Assembly: GCA_902727985.1 (NCBI GenBank)
Contig: CACVAY010000117.1
Location: 16,064-80,063, forward strand
Length of the DNA stretch: 64,000 nt
Direction: 5' to 3'
Source of the DNA: an uncultured Thiotrichaceae bacterium
GTDB lineage: Bacteria; Pseudomonadota; Gammaproteobacteria; Thiotrichales; Thiotrichaceae
Shown: positions 1 to 9,300 of the stretch, piece by piece
Layout of the letters: every line of letters begins with the position of its first letter
How positions within the stretch are numbered: the first letter of the stretch is position 1
Position numbers and translations under genes: made by a program
The notes under the pieces: generated by a model
Database searches by the model: none
Seen by the model: only the letters and a program-made list of their open reading frames with translations
What the model was told of the DNA's origin: nothing

Positions 1-73
1 GATTGAGACGGAAAAAACACAACTTCCACCATTTTCTCAAAGGTCCTAGCTTCATCTTTAAACACCTCAAAGC

Positions 74-487
74 CTACTTCTTGCTGCAAACCGCAAATGT
101 TTTTTGATTAAAGCGCTTCGCGTAATCCAGAAGCGCTTTACGATACTCTTGGTGCTTAGCACCATAAATCATATCTCCCATTCCTCCCATAACCAAGGTA
201 GGACAGACGCTTTTCTTTTCTGCATATTGGATCTTATCCACACCGGGCACATCAACGACCATTGAACGTCCTCGGTAATAACCCAACACATAGGCAAAGC
301 CCATGGCATTGGCTGCTGCTGCGTCTTTTTCTGGGTTGCGCGTTTTTAAAATGGCTAACTTTTCCGTATATGCCTGCTCTTCCTGAACAATAATTTCTGC
401 GGCACTTGGAGCTCTCGGCTCATCTGCATTTGCCATTGGAATACCTATTCCTAATAAAATACTGCCTAGTAATACTTTTATTTTCAT
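74..487 (-). CDS. small exported protein of unknown function, coupled to a metalloprotease gene
   Basis: The product is about 137 residues and I do not recognise its family. I start it at the ATG at 487 because the sequence then opens with a clean signal peptide (MKIK, a hydrophobic stretch, then PMANA before DEPRAP). That ATG also overlaps the stop of the upstream protease gene as ATGA, which is typical of translational coupling. A longer reading frame to 520 would put a hydrophilic leader before the signal. The mature part is helical-looking (Ala/Glu-rich residues about 20-70). It has two cysteines, one in a KKSVCP segment and one four residues from the end (AVCSKK), which could form a disulfide. 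Last gene of a three-gene minus-strand operon with two secreted reprolysin-like proteases. An accessory role such as inhibitor or chaperone is only a guess from position. Confidence 0.7.
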   Translation of the reverse strand: MKIKVLLGSILLGIGIPMANADEPRAPSAAEIIVQEEQAYTEKLAILKTRNPEKDAAAANAMGFAYVLGYYRGRSMVVDVPGVDKIQYAEKKSVCPTLVMGGMGDMIYGAKHQEYRKALLDYAKRFNQKTFAVCSKK

Positions 488-2169
488 AACGTTCTGTTCC
501 TGAACAATCCTATTCCCCATAAGACACCAAACATTATCAATAGTTTAAACATAGCCCCACCTCCTCCAGAACTAACCACCACAGAAGATGGCGGGGTACC
601 TGGTGCCTCTCCATCCGTTACATTAACCATTGTCGTGGTACTAGATACGCCACCTTTCCCATCTCTGACCACAAACTTGAACCTCAAATTCCGTGTTTTC
701 GTTGTTAAGCCAGGAAATGTTCTACTCGGTGATGCTGAGGGTAAGGTACTTCTATACAGAGCATTATCTCCAGCATCAACATTCACATCCGTAGCCGTAC
801 CAGCATCAAACTGATCCCAATTATAAGCGAGTGTATCGCCATCAACATCGCTGGCAGCCCCCGTTAATGTAAATGGCTCTCCTGCCTTGATAAAAAGGTT
901 TTGGGTAACCGCAGTCGTATCAATATCTGGCGCAGAATTGCCCGTGCCCACTGTGCCACCACAACTTGCACCTCCCCCACTTCTCACAAAAGAGTCGATT
1001 TGTTCAATGCTCGCAATATGAAACACTGCGTCCGAATTAGCCTGTAAGTCATTAGCCAAACAAATACCCGCGTAAGCCATAATCGTTGAACCACTGCCCG
1101 GCTCATACGCTGTGCTGGTCGTTCGGTTACGACCACTACAACTCCCTGTGTTGCTGTTAAAGGTATGGGTCGCACCAAATTGATGACCAATCTCATGAGA
1201 GACAAAATCAATATCAAATGCATCACCTTGTGGCACTGAGAGAGAAGTAAACCCCATCCCCTTACGATTCGCATCACAAACAGAAGACAAACCCGCAATA
1301 CCACCACTGCCTCCTTGGCTAACCAAATGCCCAATATCATAGGCATTGACGCCAATAATAGAGTTAATAATCCTTGTATTTTGATCTTTTAAATCAAGAG
1401 CCTCATTGTAGGGGTTCATCGTATCGGTAAACATCAGATTAGTGCCAGACACCAAAATCAGCTGTAATTCAAGATCCCTTGCATAAATCGTATTCACACG
1501 ATTAATCGTGGCACGTACCGCATTCAGTGCATTATCAATACCGCCAAAATACCTGGTGTATTGTCGAGTTGCTGCCATTGCCAAACGATAGGTTTTTAGC
1601 CCTCTTGCGGCACGTTGCGCAACCTCTGTACCCGCCTTACTCAACCGACTTTCAGGGTGATCATGTAGCGTACAACTGAAGTCTTTTTTGGTATGCGTAT
1701 CCGACTTATATTTAACGTCATAGCGCTGGTTTTCCCCCAAGAATTCTTGAGGATCAATAATGACAACCTCTCCATCGGGCATAAACAAAGTGGCATGGAA
1801 ACCAACGGACGAATAATCAATGCGTCCTGTAATTGCGGGATCCGTTGTAGATACCACTTTCCATGCCTGAAAATCATTACCGGGAAATTCTTCAAATGTA
1901 TAGGCTTCCCCCTGGAATGAAAGGATTTCACCAGAGGGCAATGGCAACTCAACAATGGTGAAAGGTTGGAGGTTTATCTGCCGCTGTTGAGGCTTAACCA
2001 TTTCTTGAAAAGCAGCCGCATCAAATTGAAAGGCTTTCGCTCCCGATAAGCTGGCCTGTTTAGAAGCATTAGATCTTGTGGCTATTTCTTTCCACACCAG
2101 CGAATCAGCGTGCGCTAACGCTGAGACAAGAGACAACACCGCTGCAAAAAAAAGTATTGTGAAGCGCAT
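484..2169 (-). CDS. secreted reprolysin-like zinc metallopeptidase (M12B-like), paralog 1
   Basis: 561 residues. A signal peptide covers residues 1-21 (ending ALAHA). A pro-region of roughly 170 residues follows, and the catalytic domain lies at about 190-400. The zinc site HEIGHQFGATH gives H325, E326, H329 and H335 in the HExxHxxGxxH form of metzincins, and a Met-turn (STIMAYAG, M364) follows about 29 residues later. An Ig/cadherin-like segment starts near NSAPDID. The tail is SSGGGGAMFK, a hydrophobic helix, then FRNRTL. This resembles a GlyGly-CTERM sorting signal (glycine run, transmembrane helix, basic end), which in other proteobacteria is cut by rhombosortase; no such enzyme is in the window. 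It lies 62 bp downstream of a second protease with the same layout and overlaps the next small gene by 4 nt. Substrate unknown. Confidence 0.88.
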   Translation of the reverse strand: MRFTILFFAAVLSLVSALAHADSLVWKEIATRSNASKQASLSGAKAFQFDAAAFQEMVKPQQRQINLQPFTIVELPLPSGEILSFQGEAYTFEEFPGNDFQAWKVVSTTDPAITGRIDYSSVGFHATLFMPDGEVVIIDPQEFLGENQRYDVKYKSDTHTKKDFSCTLHDHPESRLSKAGTEVAQRAARGLKTYRLAMAATRQYTRYFGGIDNALNAVRATINRVNTIYARDLELQLILVSGTNLMFTDTMNPYNEALDLKDQNTRIINSIIGVNAYDIGHLVSQGGSGGIAGLSSVCDANRKGMGFTSLSVPQGDAFDIDFVSHEIGHQFGATHTFNSNTGSCSGRNRTTSTAYEPGSGSTIMAYAGICLANDLQANSDAVFHIASIEQIDSFVRSGGGASCGGTVGTGNSAPDIDTTAVTQNLFIKAGEPFTLTGAASDVDGDTLAYNWDQFDAGTATDVNVDAGDNALYRSTLPSASPSRTFPGLTTKTRNLRFKFVVRDGKGGVSSTTTMVNVTDGEAPGTPPSSVVVSSGGGGAMFKLLIMFGVLWGIGLFRNRTL

Positions 2170-2231
2170 ACAAACCTCCGAAATAATCCGTCACAATCTT
2201 CGTTGTTCAGAATGACGTATTCTTAAAAGGT

Positions 2232-4334
2232 TCAACCAATACGCTTTTTCGAAGACGCTTTTTCTGCACGTTTGACACGGATAGGAACAAACTTGAGTCT
2301 CAAGCGTAGAAGAAAAACCACAATCATGAGTATAAAGTGATGAAAATTATACGCACCAGCAGCTGAAGCAGATACCTCATTTGTACTGACTGTCGCTGTA
2401 TTAAGCAAAGGAGCAACAACTTGAGGAGCCAGCTCTAAACGATCTGACACAGCAAACGCGATAGCTGATACGGAAAAGAAAATACTGTCAGAACAAGAAA
2501 GCTTTAAACGCCCCGTCGTCACAATGCCTAAATTGTCGGGTAAGCGCACCGCAGCAGAACCATTGTTCATAACATTTAGCGCCAACGGGTAGTTAAATGA
2601 CTTTCCATCATCGAGCGATAAATGAATATCCACCAAAGCACATGAAACTGGAGGTAAATGGGTTTCAGCAACATTCCACGTTACCTCAAACACCTTATCT
2701 CTGGGGTAAGATATTGCTGGATGTAAACCAAACACTTTGGATGTTTTTATCGTTTGTATCCGCATCTCATCGGCCACAGTAGCCCCTCTGGCATCTTGGA
2801 CAATAAAACTAAAATTCAGGGAGCGACTCGTGGTAGGAATGGTTTCTCCCAGTATTCTCTCTTTTCCCAATATAACGTTCATTGCCGGAAATATTCGTTG
2901 TTGATGATTGCTCGCTGGGTAACTTCGATAGAGTGCATTATCTCCAGTATCCGTATTGATGCTAGCTTCAAGCCCAGTATCCGTTTGTTGCCAGTTATAG
3001 CGCAAAGCATCACCATCAGAATCGTTCGCTTCTCCTTTTAAGACAAATGGCGTATAGGCCGGAATGATGTAGTCCCTACCCGCATCAACCTGAGGAGCCG
3101 TATTCGCGCGCTCTACTGCCACACCACATTGTTGAGATAAATAGTGATCCCGATGCTTGACGATCTGGCGAATACTGCCGATATGCAGCAAAGCATCTGC
3201 GGTATTTTGTAGATTATCGCTACCGCACAATCCCGCATAGGACATAATAGAGGAACCACTGCCTGGCTCATAGGCTGAATAACGATTGCGTTCATTACTC
3301 GCACACCAACCATTCGCCCCACCAAAGGTATGTGTAGCTCCTAATTGATGAGCAATTTCGTGCGCTACAAAATCAATATCATAAGTATCACCTGCCCCGC
3401 TAACATGTCCTGAAATACCCATGGCTTTGTTATTCGATCGACATGCCCCATGCACAAATGCTAACCCCCCCGTTGATAAATTAAAAACATGGCCAATATC
3501 ATAGTTTTCTCGGCCAATAATCGAATCAGTAAAGCCCTGATTTTGGAATAACATCGTATCCAGTTGACCACTGAACGGGTTAACATCAGCCGCGGTAACA
3601 ATCAGCTGATCATTGTCCGCAACCAGTTGGAATCGAATTCCCGTATCACGCTCAAAAATATGATTAACCCGGTTCACCGTTTTCGCAATCGCCGCCATTG
3701 CGCCTTGTCGTGTCCCACCATGGTGATTAGTAAACGCTAACGTTGAACTGACAGCCAAACGATAAGTGACTAACTGCTGGGCAAGATTTGTCGTAGAACG
3801 TGCCTCAACCCTGTTTTCAGTCCTTTCAGATAGCCCAGCATAATCATCTAAATGGCATTGATGTTCTGGTACAGAGCTTTTGGCATGCAGTTGCTTTTCA
3901 GTTGCAACGCGATAAACACTATCGACATGATTGACAGCAAGCTGAATCACCACTGTTTCACCCTTGATCAATAAAGACGCTGATGGCTGCCCATCAATAA
4001 GCTCCATCCGTCCAACAACAACATTATCGTCAGTAGAAATCAGGCGGTAGGTTTTCAGACTTGGGTATTTTTCTGCTAATACGGGAGCGAGAACGGACGT
4101 TTCCTCTAAACGCACAGTGATTTGCGAATTATCGGGAAGGGGGATTGGTATTTCGCTACCTTGCGAAAAGTCACCCGGATAAACATTCTCTAAACGCCAC
4201 AAATTTGCGGTGTTATTAACGGCTCTCGTCTGATTAGCATGATGATCATGTTCATTGATTGCCTCCCATTGGAGAGCAAAGATTTCTAAAGAAAATGACA
4301 TCAGGCAGACAGACAGGACTATATTTTTCAGCAT
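2232..4334 (-). CDS. secreted reprolysin-like zinc metallopeptidase (M12B-like), paralog 2
   Basis: 700 residues from the ATG at 4334. That start is preceded by AGAGGA at a sensible distance and gives a signal peptide (MLKNIVLSVCLMSFSLEIFA). The ATG 14 codons upstream would place polar residues in front. The zinc motif HEIAHQLGATH sits at residues 325-335, the same numbering as in the downstream paralog, and is followed by a Met-turn (SSIMSYAG). Conserved flanks such as ENYDIGH before the site match the paralog closely, so the pair arose by tandem duplication. After the catalytic domain come Ig/cadherin-like segments (NTAPQVDAG onward) and about 200 extra residues absent from paralog 1. The C-terminus has a hydrophobic stretch (FILMIVVFLL) and a strongly basic end. 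This is probably the first gene of the operon. Secretion and proteolysis are family inferences. Confidence 0.87.
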   Translation of the reverse strand: MLKNIVLSVCLMSFSLEIFALQWEAINEHDHHANQTRAVNNTANLWRLENVYPGDFSQGSEIPIPLPDNSQITVRLEETSVLAPVLAEKYPSLKTYRLISTDDNVVVGRMELIDGQPSASLLIKGETVVIQLAVNHVDSVYRVATEKQLHAKSSVPEHQCHLDDYAGLSERTENRVEARSTTNLAQQLVTYRLAVSSTLAFTNHHGGTRQGAMAAIAKTVNRVNHIFERDTGIRFQLVADNDQLIVTAADVNPFSGQLDTMLFQNQGFTDSIIGRENYDIGHVFNLSTGGLAFVHGACRSNNKAMGISGHVSGAGDTYDIDFVAHEIAHQLGATHTFGGANGWCASNERNRYSAYEPGSGSSIMSYAGLCGSDNLQNTADALLHIGSIRQIVKHRDHYLSQQCGVAVERANTAPQVDAGRDYIIPAYTPFVLKGEANDSDGDALRYNWQQTDTGLEASINTDTGDNALYRSYPASNHQQRIFPAMNVILGKERILGETIPTTSRSLNFSFIVQDARGATVADEMRIQTIKTSKVFGLHPAISYPRDKVFEVTWNVAETHLPPVSCALVDIHLSLDDGKSFNYPLALNVMNNGSAAVRLPDNLGIVTTGRLKLSCSDSIFFSVSAIAFAVSDRLELAPQVVAPLLNTATVSTNEVSASAAGAYNFHHFILMIVVFLLRLRLKFVPIRVKRAEKASSKKRIG

Positions 4335-4521
4335 GATAATATCCTCTGCAACATGGGGTTGTGAGGACATCATCAATATTAGAAAGGGCTCAGCACATCA
4401 GCGGAGGTACTGCTGGGATTTTTTTTACGATAAAAAAAAGTTCAAAGCGGTTATCGGTTTTTTTTATCCTTATAGACAACAAATGACGCCAAAGAGCCGA
4501 TAAGTTAAGTTGATGTCTTAT

Positions 4522-4851
4522 TTATGATTCATTATCGTCAATTATCATCCCCTCATCCGTCTCTAACTGCACTTGCTGTAGTACTTGCCCAAGAAGATAC
4601 GCACGACCATGCAATCGTTCAGCACCTTGCACACTGAAATCGAAACCATAAATCCGCTTAAAAACAAAGCGCCCTCTTCGGCTTCTTGCAGGCTTTATCG
4701 ATTCTACAGAAACAGTTTGATCAAGTAGCTGAACATTGATTTCTTGGCAAGCACGTTGTGCCGCAGCAATCGCTACTTCTCGACTTTTCATAGAGTCGTG
4801 CCAGAAAAGCACCAATAGAGCGATGAACAAGAGTACAATTAGTGAACCCAT
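4522..4851 (-). CDS. DUF3301-like single-pass membrane protein
   Basis: 109 residues. The N-terminus is a hydrophobic helix (SLIVLLFIALLVLFW) followed by a soluble domain with ACQEINVQLLDQTV and RRGRFVFKRIYGFDFS. These fit the short gammaproteobacterial DUF3301 family, whose biochemical function is unknown. The ATG lies 17 nt from the ATG of the divergent phosphatase gene, so the two share a compact promoter region. No enzyme motif is visible. The family assignment rests on recalled pattern only; the membrane topology (N-terminal anchor) is visible directly. Confidence 0.7.
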   Translation of the reverse strand: MGSLIVLLFIALLVLFWHDSMKSREVAIAAAQRACQEINVQLLDQTVSVESIKPARSRRGRFVFKRIYGFDFSVQGAERLHGRAYLLGQVLQQVQLETDEGMIIDDNES

Positions 4852-4868
4852 AATTGCCTTATAAAAAT

Positions 4869-5660
4869 ATGATACCGAATCGAAAACCGATAGAAGACTT
4901 GATCAAGCAAGTCGCAATTGAAGAGATACTGCCACGTTTTAATAAAACTGGCTATCAAATAAAAAATGATGGCAGCCTGCTGACTGAAGCTGATTTAGCA
5001 ACGGATAAACGCATACAAAAGGGCCTCGCAGCATTACATCCCGAGATTCCATTTCTCAGTGAAGAAATGCCTGCCGAGCAACAAAAAACCTTGGTTAAAG
5101 ACTCCGAACAGCTGTGGTGTCTTGACCCTCTTGATGGCACGAGCAATTTTGCAGCAGGCCTGCCTTTATTCGCGACTTCACTCGCTCTGTTTCAAAAGGG
5201 CGAAGTCGTATTGGCTTGCACTTATGATCCTGTTCGCGATGAAATGTTTTCTGCCATCAAAGGAAACGGTGCCTGGCTTAATAATAAACCACTCCAGTGT
5301 AAACCCAGTGGTTTTGCGTTGAAACAATGTACTGCCATTGTCGATTTCAAACGTCTTAGCCCCAAACTTGCGCAAAGTATTCTGCAAGACCCTCCTTTTA
5401 AATCGCAACGTAACTTAGGCAGTTGCGTCATAGAGTGGGCATGGATGGCAGCCAACCGAGGACATATTTATCTACATGGCGGCATGAAATTATGGGATCT
5501 TGCAGCTGGCACATTGATTCTTGAGGAAGCCGGTGGCTATGCGTGTACACTTGAAAGTGAAACAGTCTTCAGACCAGCAATGACACCACGTTCAGTCATT
5601 ATCTCACCCGACAAAGAGCTATTTGATGCCTGGAAAAACTATCTTATTGCACATAGTTAA
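4869..5660 (+). CDS. inositol monophosphatase family phosphatase (SuhB/CysQ-like)
   Basis: 263 residues from the ATG at 4869; an in-frame TTG at 4854 is possible, and neither has a strong ribosome site. The Mg-dependent phosphatase fold of this family is shown by SEE (E66 region), DPLDGTSNF (D86, D89) and the second metal motif WDLAAGTLILEEAGG near residue 210. These residues bind the catalytic metals and phosphate. Family members hydrolyse inositol-1-phosphate, 3'-phosphoadenosine phosphates, histidinol phosphate or fructose-1,6-bisphosphate, and sequence reading alone does not settle the substrate. It is divergent from the DUF3301 gene and convergent with a Uma2 gene 22 bp downstream. Confidence 0.88.
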   Translation: MIPNRKPIEDLIKQVAIEEILPRFNKTGYQIKNDGSLLTEADLATDKRIQKGLAALHPEIPFLSEEMPAEQQKTLVKDSEQLWCLDPLDGTSNFAAGLPLFATSLALFQKGEVVLACTYDPVRDEMFSAIKGNGAWLNNKPLQCKPSGFALKQCTAIVDFKRLSPKLAQSILQDPPFKSQRNLGSCVIEWAWMAANRGHIYLHGGMKLWDLAAGTLILEEAGGYACTLESETVFRPAMTPRSVIISPDKELFDAWKNYLIAHS

Positions 5661-5682
5661 GCGCGTTTGAATCTCGAGAAAA

Positions 5683-6261
5683 CTACCAAGCCACATCTTC
5701 ATAAATATCTTCCAGACAAAGTCCTGCCTCATAGGGAGTATCACCCCCCTCACATTGCACATGAATAACTTGATGAGGTTCTAAAATGGCAGACTGCCAT
5801 TCTCCAGCCTGGTTACGTTGATAATATTCAACGTACTGACGGTTAGAGGCAATTAGAAGATAATACCTCAAGCTGGGGATATTTTTATACGCCAGTAACT
5901 TTTCACGGTGATCAATCGCCTCCGTCGAAGGTGAAGAGACCTCTGCAATCAAACAGGGATTATCTTTGAAGTGGCTGTCACGATCATCACTGTCACACGT
6001 TAACATCACATCAGGATAGTAAAAACACACCCCCTGATTAATGCGTAGTTTCATATCGCTCATAAAAACACCGCAAGAGCCACCGCGTGCTTTTGCACGA
6101 AGTTGAAAGGCAATATTTCCAGCAATACGATTATGCCGTTCATCTACTCCAGCCATGGCATAAACCTCACCTGAAACATATTCATGACGAAATTCTGCAG
6201 TCCGTTCTCCTTCAAGATATTCCTCAGGAGATAATACGGGTTTTAAGTGTTGTACAGGCAT
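5683..6261 (-). CDS. Uma2 family putative endonuclease (intact copy)
   Basis: 192 residues from the ATG at 6261 (a TTG at 6273 is an alternative). Family hallmarks run in order: LSPEEYLEGER, RHEYVSGEVYAMAG, HNRIAGN, YYPDVML, LIAEVSSPST, then EKLLAYKNIPSLRYYLLI, ending in YEAGLCLEDIYEDVAW. This is the PD-(D/E)XK-like core (D84, E107 and a downstream Lys). Uma2 proteins are common in cyanobacteria and some sulfur bacteria in many copies; their biological role is unsettled. This is the only complete copy here. Broken relatives lie at 14202-14489, 14643-14684 with 15427-15545, and 15651-15726. It sits just beyond the 3' end of a giant DUF11 gene, as do the broken copies. Confidence 0.88.
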   Translation of the reverse strand: MPVQHLKPVLSPEEYLEGERTAEFRHEYVSGEVYAMAGVDERHNRIAGNIAFQLRAKARGGSCGVFMSDMKLRINQGVCFYYPDVMLTCDSDDRDSHFKDNPCLIAEVSSPSTEAIDHREKLLAYKNIPSLRYYLLIASNRQYVEYYQRNQAGEWQSAILEPHQVIHVQCEGGDTPYEAGLCLEDIYEDVAW

Positions 6262-6393
6262 AATGCTATCCAAGGTCTTTTGATTAATGGCTTCTAAACG
6301 CTGTTAGCTACACCTATGAAATACCAGAGCACATATCAATGTCAAGTGAATGAATACCATTCATGCTGCCTCACTCAAGTCTGTATAAGTCCA

Positions 6394-9300
6394 TTACTTC
6401 ACCTCAACCTCATAACTCACATGGCCTCCATCGCCACCTTTCAGGGTATCCGTAGGTAAAAATGACCAAGTGATATCATCTCCGTTCACACTGGGTGTGC
6501 AGCTTGTGAGAGTTGCAGGTAAAGGTATTCCACAAACGGGTGAATTCTTAAGAACCGTATAGATAGGAACAGTATCTTTGATGACCAATTCCGTCAGCCC
6601 CGCTGTTCCCGTGTTGCGATAGTAAATACGATATTTGAGTACATTTGTCGGCTTAGCCTCATTCTGCGTTTCTGTCTCTGCTGTCCCTTGCGACGTATTT
6701 TCTACTGTCTTCCTTAACTCCAATCTCGACACCCCACCTTCTGTATCAGCACTATTCGCTTTGGTTAGATCAGTGACTTCAAGTGTCATTACCCCCGCTA
6801 CTGTATTGCCATTAAAATCATAATCCGCACGGATTTTATTGATAAAGCTTTCCCCGTTACTCATATTCGACGGTGCAAAAACCTTATTGATCAAACAAAT
6901 ATCTTTCCCTGCTGTAACCGGTAAGCTCGCCGCAATAGCTGCATTACCATCTGCCCCATCTAGCTGACCATTACAGTCTATATCGCGATAGAGAACACTT
7001 GACCAACCTACGCTTGCAGGTACTGAATTATCAGACGTAAAGCTGACATTTCCGTTACCTCTAGTTGTGAATTTATGCGCATAGTGGACGACATTATTAG
7101 GCAATACAGTATTGCTATGGTCTGGTGAAAACATTGGCGGTAAAACATCACCAAAATCCTGCTTAATGATGTCGGCATTGCTAACCGTAATGGAGCGCAT
7201 ATTGACAGTAGTAGAGCGATACCCTACCAAATCTCGTGCCGCAGGAGGGCATTGTGCAGGATTTGCGACTGACTCATTAGCAGCTTCGTACAGTGTATAA
7301 GGGCCAGTCGTCACATCGGTAAACTGGTAATAGCCTTCAGCATCTGTTTTCGTACTCATGCAACGAGTATTAACGGCATCATACAAAACAACAGTTACAT
7401 TACTTAAACCATTCTCAGCACTTTCCTTAATACCACCACTCACATTGCTATCATTAAACACCGAACCACTGACCTTCACACCCTCCACTACCGTAAAGGA
7501 ATAATCCTCTACTTCGCCATCAAATAATGCCACCTTGGCATTGTCAGCGGTAAGATAGGCATCAGTTGAAAGTCGAATACGCATCCAGATTGTCCCTGCC
7601 TGGATCGTTCCAGCAGCGATATTATCCCACACCAACTCTTTAACCCCACCACCCCCTGAAGTAACGGGTACAGATGTCGCTTCATTCGCGTCAAATGTTC
7701 CACTCTTATCAAAGTCTATCCATGCCATTAAGGTAGCATCTTCTGTTGAGCGATTATGCGTTGAAACATTCACCTGAAAACGCGTATCGAGCATACTTAA
7801 AGAGGGTAACAACTGAATACCATCCTCATCATTTTTTCCATCTTGGTCGTCACCCGTGCCGTCATTGCCCCCATTCACGGTATTTTGTGGGAACCTCTCT
7901 GTATCTGGAGTAAGCACCCCTAAATACACTGTTGGTGTTTCTGGAATCCCATGACCTGCATCACCATAGGTATCTGGTGCATCTCCATAATCAAACACAG
8001 GCTTCAAACCAATATCCAATGTCAAATTTGAAAAGTCATCATTGGTGGTATCTGTAATACCACCAGAATTTTCCCCTAATGGCTCATTACCAACAGGAAC
8101 TTGTCCTGGCAATGGTGCCGTTGCAGACAAGGTAAATACATTGCTTCTTAAACCATTGGCAATCACTGTTCCTGTGGTGTAACCATCCTGAGCAAGATCC
8201 TCATTCTTATCATCATCAGCGCCTGCCACAGTAACCAGGGTATCCCAATCCTCAAGCACAGCGCCATCCGCAAATTGTGACGCAGGGATAGTAATGTAAT
8301 AGTCACCTGATGCCACATCAACGAACAAATAACGCCCGGGACCTTTTGTTCCGGTTGTCGTGGAATCCACTAAGGAGTCATCAGTGGCTTTGCGTAATTC
8401 AACGGTAATTCCATCAGGTGCTGGCGTATCAATACTTGCATCATATTTTAAATCCCCATCCACATCAGCAAAGATCAAATCCCCCACTGAATAACTTGCC
8501 ACATCAACTCTTACCGTATTAGAACGCAAATACTGCCCTCCTGTTAAAGACGCAGTTCCTAACGTAAACAAGTTACTGTAGGAATCACCAGGTTTATTGG
8601 CATTAGCTGAATTTGGATCGGTAGGATCTCCGATATCAAGTGTAAAACTGGCAGTCATGCCCTGATGTGGATCTCCTGATTTTTCCAGATCATAATTCGA
8701 GACAAACTTGATCGCTGTAACTTGACTGAAATCCCCCGCCAGAGCTGCTTCGCTGACCCAATTACTGACATTCAAATTAGGGTCGCGTATGACAGATGAT
8801 GCAGCATCTGTGGTGTAATACCATGTTCCTAATGGGGCTCCATCAGTCGCGCCTGATAACCAACTAATCGATGGTGCACCAGATAACTTAACAGCCCCAT
8901 TGGTTTTAGTCTGTACTGTTATTCCATCAGCTTCAACATCATTGTTGAAGGGAAAAACATCAATAATCGTTGGCGGTTCAATTCCATAAGAAACAGCAAA
9001 GTTGGCAAATGACAACTCATATTTCTGTTGGCTGTTGACATCATCCAACGTTACTTCAACCTTCTTGGAAACTTGAATAGAGCCTATTTGTTCAAGACTA
9101 ATCGTATGCGTATCACTTCGTTCCGTCTGTGTGCCTGTTAAACCATCCCCCTTAATTTCAGAGAAGTTAATCACATCAGTGCCATTAGGTGCCAAAGAAT
9201 CACTATCCGTACAAATCACTCTTGGTGCTATTGCGGTATTAGCAGTCCATGTGCCTAAATTCCAGATCAAGCGTGTATACCCTGTTTTCGCATCACCATT

